64,000 bases of DNA, from positions 310,001 through 374,000 of the forward strand of contig NZ_JABEQK010000002.1 in the NCBI RefSeq assembly GCF_014174275.1. The letters run 5' to 3'. Within the stretch, counting starts at the first letter, position 1, and every line of letters begins with the position of its first letter. This DNA comes from Gluconacetobacter takamatsuzukensis. GTDB lineage: Bacteria; Pseudomonadota; Alphaproteobacteria; Acetobacterales; Acetobacteraceae. Both the position numbers and the translations under genes were made by a program. This document shows positions 23,720 to 35,113 of this stretch, one piece after another. The notes under the pieces are model-generated. The model saw nothing but the letters and a program-made list of their open reading frames with translations. It was not told where the DNA came from and did not search any database.

Positions 23720-26107
23720 ATGCAGGCAACCCGTCGCGCGGTTCTTCTCGGCGGCGTCGCCGCAACCCTGTCCCTGCCGATGCGCGGCGCCGGGGCAGCA
23801 ACCTCCCTCCCGGTCCTGCCCGGCCTCGCCCAGCCGGTCGAGATTCTGGAAGATCGCTGGGGCGTCCCGCATGTACGCGCCCGCACCATCCCCGACGCCT
23901 TCTTCGCGGATGGGTATCTGGTGGCGCGGGACCGGCTGTGGGAGCTCGATTTCGGCCACCGCCGGTCGCTGGGGCGGCTGGCCGAACTGTTCGGCCCGGC
24001 CTTCGTGCCGTCCGATACGGCCAACCGGCTGGTGCTGTTCCGGGGCGATGCCGGGCGCGAACTCGCCGCCTTTTCGCCGCTGGTGCAGGCATGCGCGCGC
24101 GCCTATGTCGCCGGCATCAACGCCCGGATCGCCGAGGTCACGGCCACGCCGGCCCTCCTGCCGCCCGAATTCGCCCTTTTCGCCTGCACGCCGCTGGAAT
24201 GGGACGCGCTGGACCTGATCCGCATCCGCGCCGAGGTCACGGGCAACACCAGCGCCGAAATCCGCCGCGCACAGCTGGCCGCACGCGGCGCGCTGGCCTA
24301 CGATACGATCATGACCCCGCTGGAACCCGCCCACACGCTGCGGGTGCCCGACGGGCTGGATGTCGGCGCGGTCGGTGTGGGCGATCTGGGGCTGTTCGCG
24401 GTGCTGCAAGCCCCCCTGCCGCTGCAAGGCCTGCACGCGGCGGCCGAGGACGCGACGCGGCGACGGAACGAAGGCAGCAATGCGTGGGTCATCGCCCCCA
24501 GCCGTACCGCCACCGGCCGGCCGATCCTGGCAAACGATCCGCATCTGGAATTCGGCGCGCCGGGCCCGCGCCATGTCGTGCATCTGACGGCACCGGGGCT
24601 GGACGTCATCGGCGGCGGCTCGGCGGGCATGCCGGGCGTGATGCAAGGCCACAATGCAAGGATCGCCTTCGGCCGCACGAATTTCCATATCGACCAGGAA
24701 GATCTGTTCATCCTCCGCACCGACCCGCACGACCCGCTGCGCTACGCCCACCAGGGCGGCTGGAAGCGCATGGAACAGGTCGAGACACGGATCGCGGTCC
24801 ACGGCGAGCCCGACCGGGTGGTAAGCCTCTTCCATTCGGTGCACGGGCCGGTGGTATCGCGCGATCCGGCACGCAACCGCGCAACGGCGGTGTCGGCCAC
24901 CTGGCTGGCACCGGGCGCGAACGGCCTGCTGGCCAATATCGGCATCAACCTCGCCCATGACTGGCCGAGCTTCCGCGAGGCATTGCGGGTCCATACCAGC
25001 CCGACCAATTTCACCTACGCCGATATCGACGGCAATATCGGCTGGCAGGCCGCAGGCGGCCTGCCCCACCGCGCCGACGGCCATGACGGGCTGATGCCCG
25101 CGCCGGGCGACGGCCGGTACGACTGGCAGGGGCTCCAGCCGCTGGAGGCGCTGCCCAGCAGCTTCAACCCGGCGCGCGGCTGGTTCGGCAACTCCAACGA
25201 AATGAACCTGCCCCCCGACTACCCGGCGGAACAGCGCCGCGTCAGCTTCGAATGGCGCGACCGGTTCCGTCACGAGCGCGTGGCCCAGATGCTGGACGCA
25301 ACCCCGCGCGCCACGCTGGCCGACAGCGTGGCGCTGCAACACGACACCCTGTCCGTGCCGGCCCTGCAAATGGTGCGGCTGCTGCCCGACCTCCCGCCCG
25401 CACTGGCCGCCGAGGCCGCGCTGCTGCGGGCCTGGAACGGCCGCGTGGACGCCGACAGCGCGGCGGCGGCGCTGTACGAAGTCTGGTGGACCCGGCTGGA
25501 ACGCGCGCTGCACGCGCTGATCATCCCTCCGTCGCTGCGCGACCTGCTGCCCGGCCCGGTGGGCGCCACGGTGCAGCTTTCCCTGTTCCAGTCACCCGAT
25601 TCCCGGTTCGGCCCCGACCCGGCACAGGGGCGGGACAGGATGCTGGCCGACACGTTCGGCGCGGCGGTGGCCGAACTGCGCACGCGCCTGGGCCCCCTGC
25701 CGGCCGCATGGCGATGGGGGGCGCTGCACACCATCACGCTGCACCACCCGCTGGCCACGGTCCCGGCCGTGGCGGCCGCCTTTCCCGCCATCGGCGGCCC
25801 GGCCGCGCAAAGCGGCGGCGACCCCTACACCGTCATGGCCCGCTGGTACAGCCCGCACGCGGGCGGCCCGAATGCCTACGCCGCAACGGGCGGGGCAAGC
25901 TACCTGATGGTGTGCGATGTCGGGGACTGGGACAAATCCCTGTTCCTCAATTTCCCCGGCCAGTCGGCGGACCCGCATTCGCCGCATTACGCCGATTTCC
26001 TGCCCGTCTGGCTGCGCGGCGCCATGCAGCCACTGTCCTTCGGCACCCACAGCGTCAACGCCGCCGCCGTCCGGCGGCTGACCCTCCAGCCGGAGAAACC
26101 GCGATGA
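23720..26107 (+). CDS. penicillin acylase family Ntn hydrolase, Tat-exported
   Basis: A 795-residue proenzyme. A twin-arginine-type signal (ATRRAVLLGGVAATLSL) is followed by an alpha-chain region and the autocleavage site. The nucleophile is Ser253 in EGSNAWVI, with PILANDPHLEF just after. The beta chain has typical family blocks such as GNIGWQAAGGLP and WFGNSNEMNLP. Family members hydrolyse amide bonds of penicillins, N-acyl-homoserine lactones or N-acyl peptides. Specificity cannot be set from sequence. It starts 16 nt after dadA and overlaps the next gene by 4 nt. Confidence 0.92.
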   Translation: MQATRRAVLLGGVAATLSLPMRGAGAATSLPVLPGLAQPVEILEDRWGVPHVRARTIPDAFFADGYLVARDRLWELDFGHRRSLGRLAELFGPAFVPSDTANRLVLFRGDAGRELAAFSPLVQACARAYVAGINARIAEVTATPALLPPEFALFACTPLEWDALDLIRIRAEVTGNTSAEIRRAQLAARGALAYDTIMTPLEPAHTLRVPDGLDVGAVGVGDLGLFAVLQAPLPLQGLHAAAEDATRRRNEGSNAWVIAPSRTATGRPILANDPHLEFGAPGPRHVVHLTAPGLDVIGGGSAGMPGVMQGHNARIAFGRTNFHIDQEDLFILRTDPHDPLRYAHQGGWKRMEQVETRIAVHGEPDRVVSLFHSVHGPVVSRDPARNRATAVSATWLAPGANGLLANIGINLAHDWPSFREALRVHTSPTNFTYADIDGNIGWQAAGGLPHRADGHDGLMPAPGDGRYDWQGLQPLEALPSSFNPARGWFGNSNEMNLPPDYPAEQRRVSFEWRDRFRHERVAQMLDATPRATLADSVALQHDTLSVPALQMVRLLPDLPPALAAEAALLRAWNGRVDADSAAAALYEVWWTRLERALHALIIPPSLRDLLPGPVGATVQLSLFQSPDSRFGPDPAQGRDRMLADTFGAAVAELRTRLGPLPAAWRWGALHTITLHHPLATVPAVAAAFPAIGGPAAQSGGDPYTVMARWYSPHAGGPNAYAATGGASYLMVCDVGDWDKSLFLNFPGQSADPHSPHYADFLPVWLRGAMQPLSFGTHSVNAAAVRRLTLQPEKPR

Positions 26108-27378
26108 GCCCGCTCCGCACCTGCGGCCTCGCCCTCCTCACGCTGGCAGCCCTGGCCCCGGCCGCACGGGCCCGGACAGCCACCGACCGCGCAATGGACC
26201 GCGTGCTGACGCAGGCCGAGGCCCGGCCCCTGGCCGCCATCGCAGCCGTGCGCCTGCGCCACGGCCAGGTCGCCTACAGCTATTATGGCGGCTTCGCCCG
26301 CCAGACACCGGGTGAAACGGTACCCGTCGGGCCCGACACGCTCTTCCGCATCGCCTCCATCTCCAAGATCGTGACGACCATCGGCCTGATGGAACTGGTC
26401 GAACAGGGCCGGATCGATCTCGACCGCGATGCGTCCGACTATCTGGGCTTCCGCCTGCGCAATCCCGATTTCCCGCAGGTGCCGATCACGGTGCGGATGC
26501 TGCTCAACCACACATCCAGCATCCGCGACGCCGACAGCTACACCATCCCGCCCGGCCGCCGGATCGCGGAGCTGTTCGACCCCGCCCGCAAACCCGGCGA
26601 CCCCGGCTACCATTTCGCCCATGCCGACGGCCATCCGCCGGGGACATGGTTCGATTACTGCAATCTCTGCTACGGCCTGATCGGCACGATGATGGAGCGC
26701 GCAAGCGGCGAACGGTTCGACCGTTTCCAGCAGGCGCATGTGCTCGGCCCGCTGGGGATCGACGGCGGCTACAACCCCGCCGCCCTGGCCCATCCCGACC
26801 GCCTGGCCACCCTCTATCACCACCTGCCCACGGGCTGGCAGGCCGAAACCGACACGCTGCCGGTCAAGGGCTGGGGCAGGGCGGCGCTCGATGCCTACAT
26901 GCCGGGCACCAACGGTACCCTGTTCTCGCCCCAGGGCGGCCTGCGCGTGTCGATGCAGGGGCTGACCCGCCTCGTACGCTTCATGCTCGGCCACGGCACG
27001 CTGGACGGCGTGCGCCTGCTCTCGCCCCAGAGCATCGACCGGATGCTGACACCGACCTGGCAGTATGACGGCCATAACGGCACCTGCCCCTACCCGATCG
27101 CCGCCTACGGGCTCAGCATCGCCCGCCTGACCGGCGCACGGGATTCCTCGGGGCGCGAAACCCGGCCCTACAAGGGCTATTCCGGCGACCTGGCCGGCCA
27201 TCTGGGCGATGCGTACGGTCTGCGGTCGGGGTTCTGGTACGACCCGGCAACCGGCGACGGCTTCCTGTTCGCGGCCGACGGCTTCCCCGACGACGGGCAG
27301 GAACGGCCAGGCACCTATTCCTCCTTCACCCGCGTCGAGGAAGCGCTGTTCACCGCCCTCGCCGGAGCCGGACAATAA
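26104..27378 (+). CDS. secreted class C beta-lactamase-fold serine hydrolase
   Basis: 424 residues. The signal peptide is MSPLRTCGLALLTLAALAPA with a cleavage near ARA. The S-x-x-K is SISK in FRIASISKIVT, and the Y-x-N is YCN in FDYCNLCYGLIG. The third motif is less clear (HLGDAYGLRSG). Likely an esterase or D-stereospecific peptidase of the family. ATGA overlap with the penicillin acylase gene and a 5-nt gap to the S9 peptidase mark one operon. Confidence 0.87.
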   Translation: MSPLRTCGLALLTLAALAPAARARTATDRAMDRVLTQAEARPLAAIAAVRLRHGQVAYSYYGGFARQTPGETVPVGPDTLFRIASISKIVTTIGLMELVEQGRIDLDRDASDYLGFRLRNPDFPQVPITVRMLLNHTSSIRDADSYTIPPGRRIAELFDPARKPGDPGYHFAHADGHPPGTWFDYCNLCYGLIGTMMERASGERFDRFQQAHVLGPLGIDGGYNPAALAHPDRLATLYHHLPTGWQAETDTLPVKGWGRAALDAYMPGTNGTLFSPQGGLRVSMQGLTRLVRFMLGHGTLDGVRLLSPQSIDRMLTPTWQYDGHNGTCPYPIAAYGLSIARLTGARDSSGRETRPYKGYSGDLAGHLGDAYGLRSGFWYDPATGDGFLFAADGFPDDGQERPGTYSSFTRVEEALFTALAGAGQ

Positions 27379-27383
27379 ACCGC

Positions 27384-29450
27384 ATGCCCATCCGATCCTC
27401 CCTTCTGGCCGCCACCGCCCTGCTGGCCATCACCATCGTCCCCGCCCACGCCACGCCGGCGGAGGACGCACCCCGCCTGGCCGGCCTGCTGGCCATGCCC
27501 TACGCCACCGGCATGGCCGGCGCGGCCGACGCGCCCCGCGTGGCGTGGGTGGAACGCCGGGGCGGCGTGCGCAACATCCTGGTCTCGGACGGCGGCGCGG
27601 CCCCGCACCGCGTCACGGCCTACACGCAGGATGACGGAACCGACCTCTGGGGCCTCGCCCTCAGCCCGGACGGCCAGATGCTCGCCTTCGTCGAAGGCGG
27701 CGACCCGGAATATTCCAACGACGCCCCGCCCAATGCCGGCAATGCGCCGGTCCCGGGCAAGCAGACGGTGCGCGTCGTCCTGCCCGACGGGCACATCGTC
27801 ACGGCGGGGGAGGGATATGCGCCCACCTTCTCGCCGGACGGAAAACTGCTGGCCTTCGCCCATGGCGGCACGCTGCTGGTCGGCAGGGCAGGGGGCAGCG
27901 CGCGGGCGGTGCTGACGACACCGGGCGCGATCACCGCCCTGCATTGGTCGCCCGACGGCACAAGGCTGGCCATCGAGATCGATCGCGGCTCGCACGCCCT
28001 CATCGCATTGTGGCAGCCGAAGGCCGCCGACGCGCCGCCCGTCTTCCTGCCCGCCGCCATGGCGCACGACCGGATGCCGGCCTTCTCGTGGGACGGCCAC
28101 ACCATCGCCTTCGTCCGCACGCGCGATCCCCTGCTGACGGCGGAACCGGGGAAGGGGCGCTTCTGGTCGGTGCAGGCCTACGACATCGCCACCGGCACCG
28201 AACGCACGCTCTGGACAGCGCCGGAAGGCGCGGGCAGCCGCTTCTGGGCGCCGGAAGGCGTCGGCCTGTCCTGGACCCGCGACGGCCGGCTGCTCCTCCC
28301 GTGGGAGGGCAGCGGCTGGCTGCGCCTCTGCGCGCTCCCGGTCGCGGCCAATCCGGCGGAACCACGCTGCCTGACGCCGGACGGCGCCGAAATCGCCTCC
28401 TACCGCCTCGCGGCCGATGGCACGCACCTGCTCTATACCGCCAATGCCGGCGATCCGGACCATTGGCGCGCCTGGTCCCAGCCGCTCGACGGCGGCCCCG
28501 CCAGCCCGCTGACGGGCGAGGACGAACAGGTGATGGACCTCGTCACGGCCGGCCCCGCCATCGCGGTCACGGCCACGGGCATCACGCAGCCCGCCCATCC
28601 GGTCGTGCTTCGGGACGGCACCCGCCGGCTACCGGTCGCCCCCGCGTCCCCCGAAGGGTTCACCTTCGTCGCCCCCCGGATCGTGCATGTCCACAGCGAG
28701 GACGGGCGCGACATCCACGGGCAATTGTTCCTGCCCCCGGCCGGCACGCCCGGCCCGCACCCGGCCCTGATCTTCGTCCATGGCGGCCCGGAGCGGCAGA
28801 TGCTGCCGGCCTTCCACCCGATGGGGTATTATTCCAACGCCTATCTCATGAACCAGCTCATGGCGGCACGCGGCTATGTCGTGCTGTCGGTGAATTATCG
28901 CAGCGGAACCGGCTACGGCCTGGCCTTCCGCGACGCCCCCGGCATCGGCCGCGCCGGCGCCACCGAATATCGCGACGTGCATGCGGCCGGCCTGTACCTG
29001 CGCGCCCGCCCCGACGTGATCCCGGGCCGGATCGGCATCTGGGGCGGAAGCTGGGGCGGCTACCTCACGGCACTGGCCCTGGCCCGCGACAGCGGCCTGT
29101 TCGCCGCCGGGGCCGATTTCCACGGCGTGCACGACCTGACCGAGCCCGACCATCCCGGCCTGTCGCCCGAAGAAAAACAGCAGGCGCGGGTCTCCGAATG
29201 GCAATCGTCCCCCGCCGCCGACGTCGCGCACTGGCATGCACCGGTGCTGCTGGTCCACGGCGACGACGACCGCACGGTGGAATTCGAACAATCCGTCCTG
29301 CTGGCCCGCATGCTGACGGCACTGAACGTCCCGTTCGAGGACCACGCCCTTCCCGCCGAGCGCCACGCCTTCCTGCGCGCGCAGGACTGGCAGACCGCCT
29401 ATCTGTGGACCATGCGCTTCTTCGACACCAACCTGCCGAGCGCGCCCTAG
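27384..29450 (+). CDS. secreted S9 family (prolyl oligopeptidase-like) peptidase
   Basis: 688 residues. The signal peptide is PIRSSLLAATALLAITIVPA. An N-terminal beta-propeller (WD40-like repeats such as WGLALSPDGQMLAF) caps a C-terminal alpha/beta hydrolase. The catalytic Ser is near residue 556 in GGSWGGY, the Asp in HGDDDRTVEF and the His in AERHAF. This matches acylaminoacyl- and dipeptidyl-peptidases acting on short peptides. It is the last gene of the dadA unit, and its stop overlaps the converging chvG gene by 4 nt. Confidence 0.93.
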   Translation: MPIRSSLLAATALLAITIVPAHATPAEDAPRLAGLLAMPYATGMAGAADAPRVAWVERRGGVRNILVSDGGAAPHRVTAYTQDDGTDLWGLALSPDGQMLAFVEGGDPEYSNDAPPNAGNAPVPGKQTVRVVLPDGHIVTAGEGYAPTFSPDGKLLAFAHGGTLLVGRAGGSARAVLTTPGAITALHWSPDGTRLAIEIDRGSHALIALWQPKAADAPPVFLPAAMAHDRMPAFSWDGHTIAFVRTRDPLLTAEPGKGRFWSVQAYDIATGTERTLWTAPEGAGSRFWAPEGVGLSWTRDGRLLLPWEGSGWLRLCALPVAANPAEPRCLTPDGAEIASYRLAADGTHLLYTANAGDPDHWRAWSQPLDGGPASPLTGEDEQVMDLVTAGPAIAVTATGITQPAHPVVLRDGTRRLPVAPASPEGFTFVAPRIVHVHSEDGRDIHGQLFLPPAGTPGPHPALIFVHGGPERQMLPAFHPMGYYSNAYLMNQLMAARGYVVLSVNYRSGTGYGLAFRDAPGIGRAGATEYRDVHAAGLYLRARPDVIPGRIGIWGGSWGGYLTALALARDSGLFAAGADFHGVHDLTEPDHPGLSPEEKQQARVSEWQSSPAADVAHWHAPVLLVHGDDDRTVEFEQSVLLARMLTALNVPFEDHALPAERHAFLRAQDWQTAYLWTMRFFDTNLPSAP

Positions 29451-31228
29451 CCTCCGCGCGGCAGGGTCACGACAAAGCGGGCCCCCGCCACCTGCCCGTC
29501 GGGCCCCACCCGGTTCTCGGCCCGGATCGTGCCGCGCAGCGCCTCGACGATCTGGCGGCTGATGGACAGGCCCAGCCCGGAATGCTGGCCGAAATTCTCG
29601 CTGGTGGGCCGTTCGGAATAGAACCGGTCGAAAATGCTGCCCAGCTTGGCGGCCGGTATCCCCGGCCCCTGGTCGGTCACGGCGATTTCCACCATCCCGC
29701 CGGGCGCGGCGGCGGCGCTGAGCACGATCTGCCCGTCCGGCGGCGAGAACGAGATCGCATTGCCGATCAGGTTGCGCAGCACCTGCACCAGCCGGTCCTC
29801 CACCGCCATCACCGTCAGCGGCCGCTCGGGCGACCCGGCGCTGCTGACGCTCATGACCGGCTGGCCCGGGCGGCGCGTCGCCTGGTGGATTTCCGCCAGC
29901 ACCGACAGCATCGGCACCACCGCCACCGGCTCGGCCCGGGTGCGCGACAGTTCGGCATCCACCCGGCTGGCATCGGCAATGTCGGTAATCAGCCGGTCCA
30001 GCCGGCGCACATCGTCATTGATGATCGACAGCAGCCGGCGCTGCCGGTTCAGGTCCTCGATCCGCAGCAGCGTCTCGATCGCCGAGCGGATCGAGGAAAG
30101 CGGGTTCTTGATCTCGTGGCTGACATCGGCGGCAAAGCGCTCGATCGCATCCATGCGCGCCCACAGCGCGCGCGCACTGTCCTGCAACGCCCGCGCCACC
30201 TCGCCGATCTCGTCCCGGCGGGCCAGCAGGCGCGGCGGCACGCTGTCCGACCGGCCCGAGGATTCGCGGATGACATGGGCCGACGCCGCCAGCCGCAGCA
30301 GCGGCCGCGCGATGGTCAGCGACAGGTACCACGACAGCAGCACGGTAATGGCCAGCGCCAGCAGCACCAGCGACAGGATCGACGACCGCACCGCGAACAG
30401 CGACCGGTCCACATCCCGCGCCTGGCGCGTCAGCTGGATGATGCCGACCGTCTGGCCCTCATGCATCACCGGCTCGGCCACGGTCACGATCAGGTGCCGG
30501 TTGGCGGTCCGGCGGATATAGGGCGGCATTTCCGGCGCGGCCTGCCCACCCCCCGCGACAGGCTGGACCGAGGGATCGGTATCGGGCGTGTCCAGCGTGA
30601 TGATCCGCGTGCCCGACAGGGTCGGCAGCATCGACAGCAGCCGGTCGTAGAACCGTTCGGCAAACCCCGCATTGGCCGCGCTGTCCACAACCCGGTCGTC
30701 CCCATCGTCGCCCGCAACGGGCGAGGGCAGGGGCTGGGCATCGATCTGGCCCCGCACCCGATGGTGGCGCACCGCCGCCGCCTCGACCCGGCTGTCCGCC
30801 ACCAATTGCCCGTCGGGGGCAAACAGCCGCGCATGGGCGCTGGGGCTGGGCTCGGTCAGGCGCAGCAGCAGCGGCCGCGCCTGGGCGGCATCCAGCGCCG
30901 GGTCGCCCCCGCGCCCCGCTGTCACCGCATTCTGCCCCAGCGCGCCGGCATAGATGCGCGCCTGCTCGCGCAGGGCCATCACCTCGGCTTCCAGCAGGCT
31001 GTTCTGGAACTGGTTGAGGTACACCAGCGTCAGCGCCAGCAGCATCAGCGGCAGGGCATTGACCAGCAGGATGCGCCGCATCAGCGGCGAGACCAAGCGC
31101 GTGCGATATTCGTGGAAGGCCGAGGCCGCGTCGTGGCTCTGGATCTCGGCCCACGACGCCATCGCTCCGCGCACCCGCGCCACCACGCCCGAGGGCGGCA
31201 CGCCGTCCGCCTCGCCGCGCACCGGCAT
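29447..31228 (-). CDS. chvG: ChvG-type sensor histidine kinase
   Basis: 593 residues. TM1 at about residues 52-71 (ILLVNALPLMLLALTLVYLN), a periplasmic sensor region, TM2 in SLVLLALAITVLLSWYLSL, HAMP, then the kinase core. The H-box is SHEIKNPLSS, the N-box NLIGNAISFS, and the G-boxes DQGPGIP and GLGLSI. The ChvG/ExoS group senses acid and cell-envelope state in alphaproteobacteria. The start overlaps the stop of chvI (TAATG). The ORF runs on upstream through chvI in another frame, which is not real. Confidence 0.9.
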   Translation of the reverse strand: MPVRGEADGVPPSGVVARVRGAMASWAEIQSHDAASAFHEYRTRLVSPLMRRILLVNALPLMLLALTLVYLNQFQNSLLEAEVMALREQARIYAGALGQNAVTAGRGGDPALDAAQARPLLLRLTEPSPSAHARLFAPDGQLVADSRVEAAAVRHHRVRGQIDAQPLPSPVAGDDGDDRVVDSAANAGFAERFYDRLLSMLPTLSGTRIITLDTPDTDPSVQPVAGGGQAAPEMPPYIRRTANRHLIVTVAEPVMHEGQTVGIIQLTRQARDVDRSLFAVRSSILSLVLLALAITVLLSWYLSLTIARPLLRLAASAHVIRESSGRSDSVPPRLLARRDEIGEVARALQDSARALWARMDAIERFAADVSHEIKNPLSSIRSAIETLLRIEDLNRQRRLLSIINDDVRRLDRLITDIADASRVDAELSRTRAEPVAVVPMLSVLAEIHQATRRPGQPVMSVSSAGSPERPLTVMAVEDRLVQVLRNLIGNAISFSPPDGQIVLSAAAAPGGMVEIAVTDQGPGIPAAKLGSIFDRFYSERPTSENFGQHSGLGLSISRQIVEALRGTIRAENRVGPDGQVAGARFVVTLPRGG

Positions 31229-31938
31229 TATTCTTCCTTGTACCGGTAGCCGATGCCGTACAGCGTCTCGATCTGGTTGAAATCCTCGTCCACCTGGCGG
31301 AATTTCTTGCGCACGCGCTTGATATGGCTGTCGATGGTCCGGTCGTCGACATAGATGTTCTCGCCATAGGCGGCATCGATCAGCTGGTCGCGCGACTTGA
31401 CCAGCCCCGGCCGCGCCGCCAGCGCCTTGACCAGCAGGAATTCCGTCACCGTCAGCTGGATATCCTTGCCGCGCCACAGGCACTGGTGCCGGGTCTCGTC
31501 CAGCGACAGGTCGCCGCGCACCAGGCTGCCGCCGGCGGCCGCCCCCCCGGCATCGACGCGGTTGACCTCGTTGCGACGCAGCAGGGCGCGGATGCGCTCC
31601 AGCAGCAGCCGCTGCGAGAACGGCTTGGTGATGTAGTCGTCGGCCCCCAGCCGCAGGCCCATCAGCTGGTCCACCTCCTCGTCCTTCGAGGACAGGAAGA
31701 TGACGGGCAGTTGCGAGCGTGCCCGCAGGCGCTGCAACAGTTCCATGCCGTCCATGCGGGGCATCTTGATGTCCAGCACCGCCAGGTCGACCGGGCGGCT
31801 CATCAGCCCGTGCAGCGCGCTCTCGCCATCGGTATAGGTGCGGACGTTGAACCCCTCGGCCTCCAGCGTCATCTGGACCGACGCCAGGATATTCCGGTCG
31901 TCGTCGACCAGGGCGATCGTGTGTTTCGTCGGCTCCAT
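31228..31938 (-). CDS. chvI: ChvI-type response regulator
   Basis: A 236-residue OmpR-family regulator. The receiver domain starts [15 protein letters not shown] with phospho-Asp in [13 protein letters not shown] and Lys in DYITKPFS. The C-terminal winged helix has [20 protein letters not shown] and YGIGYRYKE. It is the partner of the adjoining ChvG kinase. The usual downstream hprK and PTS genes of rhizobia are absent here. The 270-nt gap to grpE (31939-32208) shows no recognisable element. Confidence 0.92.
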   Translation of the reverse strand: MEPTKHTIALVDDDRNILASVQMTLEAEGFNVRTYTDGESALHGLMSRPVDLAVLDIKMPRMDGMELLQRLRARSQLPVIFLSSKDEEVDQLMGLRLGADDYITKPFSQRLLLERIRALLRRNEVNRVDAGGAAAGGSLVRGDLSLDETRHQCLWRGKDIQLTVTEFLLVKALAARPGLVKSRDQLIDAAYGENIYVDDRTIDSHIKRVRKKFRQVDEDFNQIETLYGIGYRYKEE

Positions 31939-32208
31939 CGCGGCGTTCTCGCTCCCTTCCAGGCCGGGGTCGGCCTTGCTTGTGTCCAGCCGGGGGCGGC
32001 GATGCGGCCCCGTACAGTCCAGGCGCCATCTTAGCCCCGGCCATGTGCCGATGTCATGACTGCCGGCTCATGACGATCCATCCATCTTCATCCGGCGCAT
32101 TCCTGCCCCGCGCGGGGCGGCATGCAGGGCAGAAAGCCGCATGAACATCACGTTGATGGTGGTCGTGACGCCTTGTCCAAGCGCGCGGGCTCACCTACTT
32201 CAGAAGGC

Positions 32209-32826
32209 ATGAGCCACGATACAGACCCCACCCACGTCGCCGACTCTCCGAGCGGAGAGACCGGGGCGTCCGCGCCGGGCCAACACCCCGGCACCGATCA
32301 GGACCCGATCCGGCCGGAAAGCGGCCAGGCCGAGGCCGCCCACCCCCGCATCCAGGAGCTGGAAGCGGCGGTGGAGGAAATGCGCGAGAAATGGCTGCGC
32401 TCCGAGGCGGAGATGCAGAACCTGCGCACCCGCACGAAGCGCGAGGTCGACGATGCGCGGCAATATGCCACGCAGAAATTCGCCCGCGACGTCGTCGAGG
32501 CCGCCGAGAACCTCAAGCGCGCGCTCGGCAGCCTGCCCGCCCCCGCCGAAGGCGAGGACCCGCTGATCACCCGCATGCGCGAGGGCATCGAAAGCACCGA
32601 GCGGTCGTTCCTGGGCATCCTGGAGCGCAACGGCATCTCGGCCACCGACCCGGCCGGCCACCCGTTCGACGCCAACCACCACCAGGCGATGGCCGAACAG
32701 CATAGCGACGAGCACGCCCATGGCACCGTGATCCAGGCCTGGACCCCGGCCTGGACGCTGCACGGCCGCCTGCTCAAGCCGGCGATGGTCGTCGTCTCCA
32801 AGGGCGCCCCGCCGGCGGCGGGCTGA
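32209..32826 (+). CDS. grpE: nucleotide exchange factor GrpE
   Basis: A 205-residue DnaK co-chaperone that releases ADP. The ATG at 32209 follows an AGAAGG ribosome-binding site; upstream in-frame sequence lacks family features. A disordered acidic N-terminus is followed by the long helix (ELEAAVEEMREKWLRSEAEM) and the C-terminal beta domain with PFDANHHQAMAEQHSDEHAH and VIQAWTPAWTLHGRLLKPAM. It lies directly upstream of dnaK. Confidence 0.95.
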   Translation: MSHDTDPTHVADSPSGETGASAPGQHPGTDQDPIRPESGQAEAAHPRIQELEAAVEEMREKWLRSEAEMQNLRTRTKREVDDARQYATQKFARDVVEAAENLKRALGSLPAPAEGEDPLITRMREGIESTERSFLGILERNGISATDPAGHPFDANHHQAMAEQHSDEHAHGTVIQAWTPAWTLHGRLLKPAMVVVSKGAPPAAG

Positions 32827-32859
32827 ACCTTGGGGAGGCGCCGCCCGGCGACGGCGCCC

Positions 32860-32888
32860 CTTGAAACAGGCGCCATGGCTGAATACAT
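32860..32888 (+). promoter_or_regulatory. candidate heat-shock (RpoH) promoter before dnaK
   Basis: CTTGAAA begins at 32860 and AATACAT lies at 32882-32888, 18 nt after CTTG. This resembles the alphaproteobacterial RpoH pattern CTTG-N17/18-CYTATNT, although the second element is imperfect. It would give a leader of about 120 nt before dnaK. No CIRCE element is visible. Confidence 0.35.
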
Positions 32889-33017
32889 GCTGGATACGGC
32901 CATGGCGGTACGGGCGGATGTGGTAAAACAGTCCGGTCATTCCACCACACGGCAGATTTTCTAGGGTCCATTCCGGTGCTTCGGGCCGGTCCGGGCCGCT
33001 GACAGGAGAGAAGATAC

Positions 33018-34922
<1,905 letters not shown>

Positions 34923-34997
34923 GCGGTCGGCCGCACAGGCCGGCGTTTACCGCGCGGCATGCGCCGGCCCCCGGGCCGGCGCCCTGCCCCAAGCGAG

Positions 34998-35027
34998 GCG
35001 CCCCCTTCCCTGAAGGCGGGCGCTTTT
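34998..35027 (+). terminator. Rho-independent terminator after dnaK
   Basis: The stem GCGCCCCCTTC (34998-35008) pairs with GAAGG-C-GGGCGC (35012-35023), with one bulged base and a 3-nt loop, followed by TTTT. It lies 76 nt after the dnaK stop, so dnaJ probably has its own promoter or depends on read-through. Confidence 0.7.
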
Positions 35028-35113
35028 CCGTTACATGACTGACAGGGCCGCCCTGCGGCCGGTGCCACGATGCGCCGGTCCGTCGCAAGGCGGTCCCGCC
35101 AATGAGGACCATG

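Noticed and set aside
15291-29450. Classical integrated mobile element carrying the accessory genes
   Set aside because: No integrase, transposase, tRNA target or direct-repeat attachment sites were seen at the borders.
27944-31249. A 1101-residue plus-strand open frame
   Set aside because: It crosses the S9 peptidase out of frame and then runs antisense to chvG; composition is typical of a GC-rich shadow.
32172-32200. Heat-shock promoter directly before grpE (CTTG...CCTACTT)
   Set aside because: It would place the transcription start inside the ribosome-binding site of grpE.
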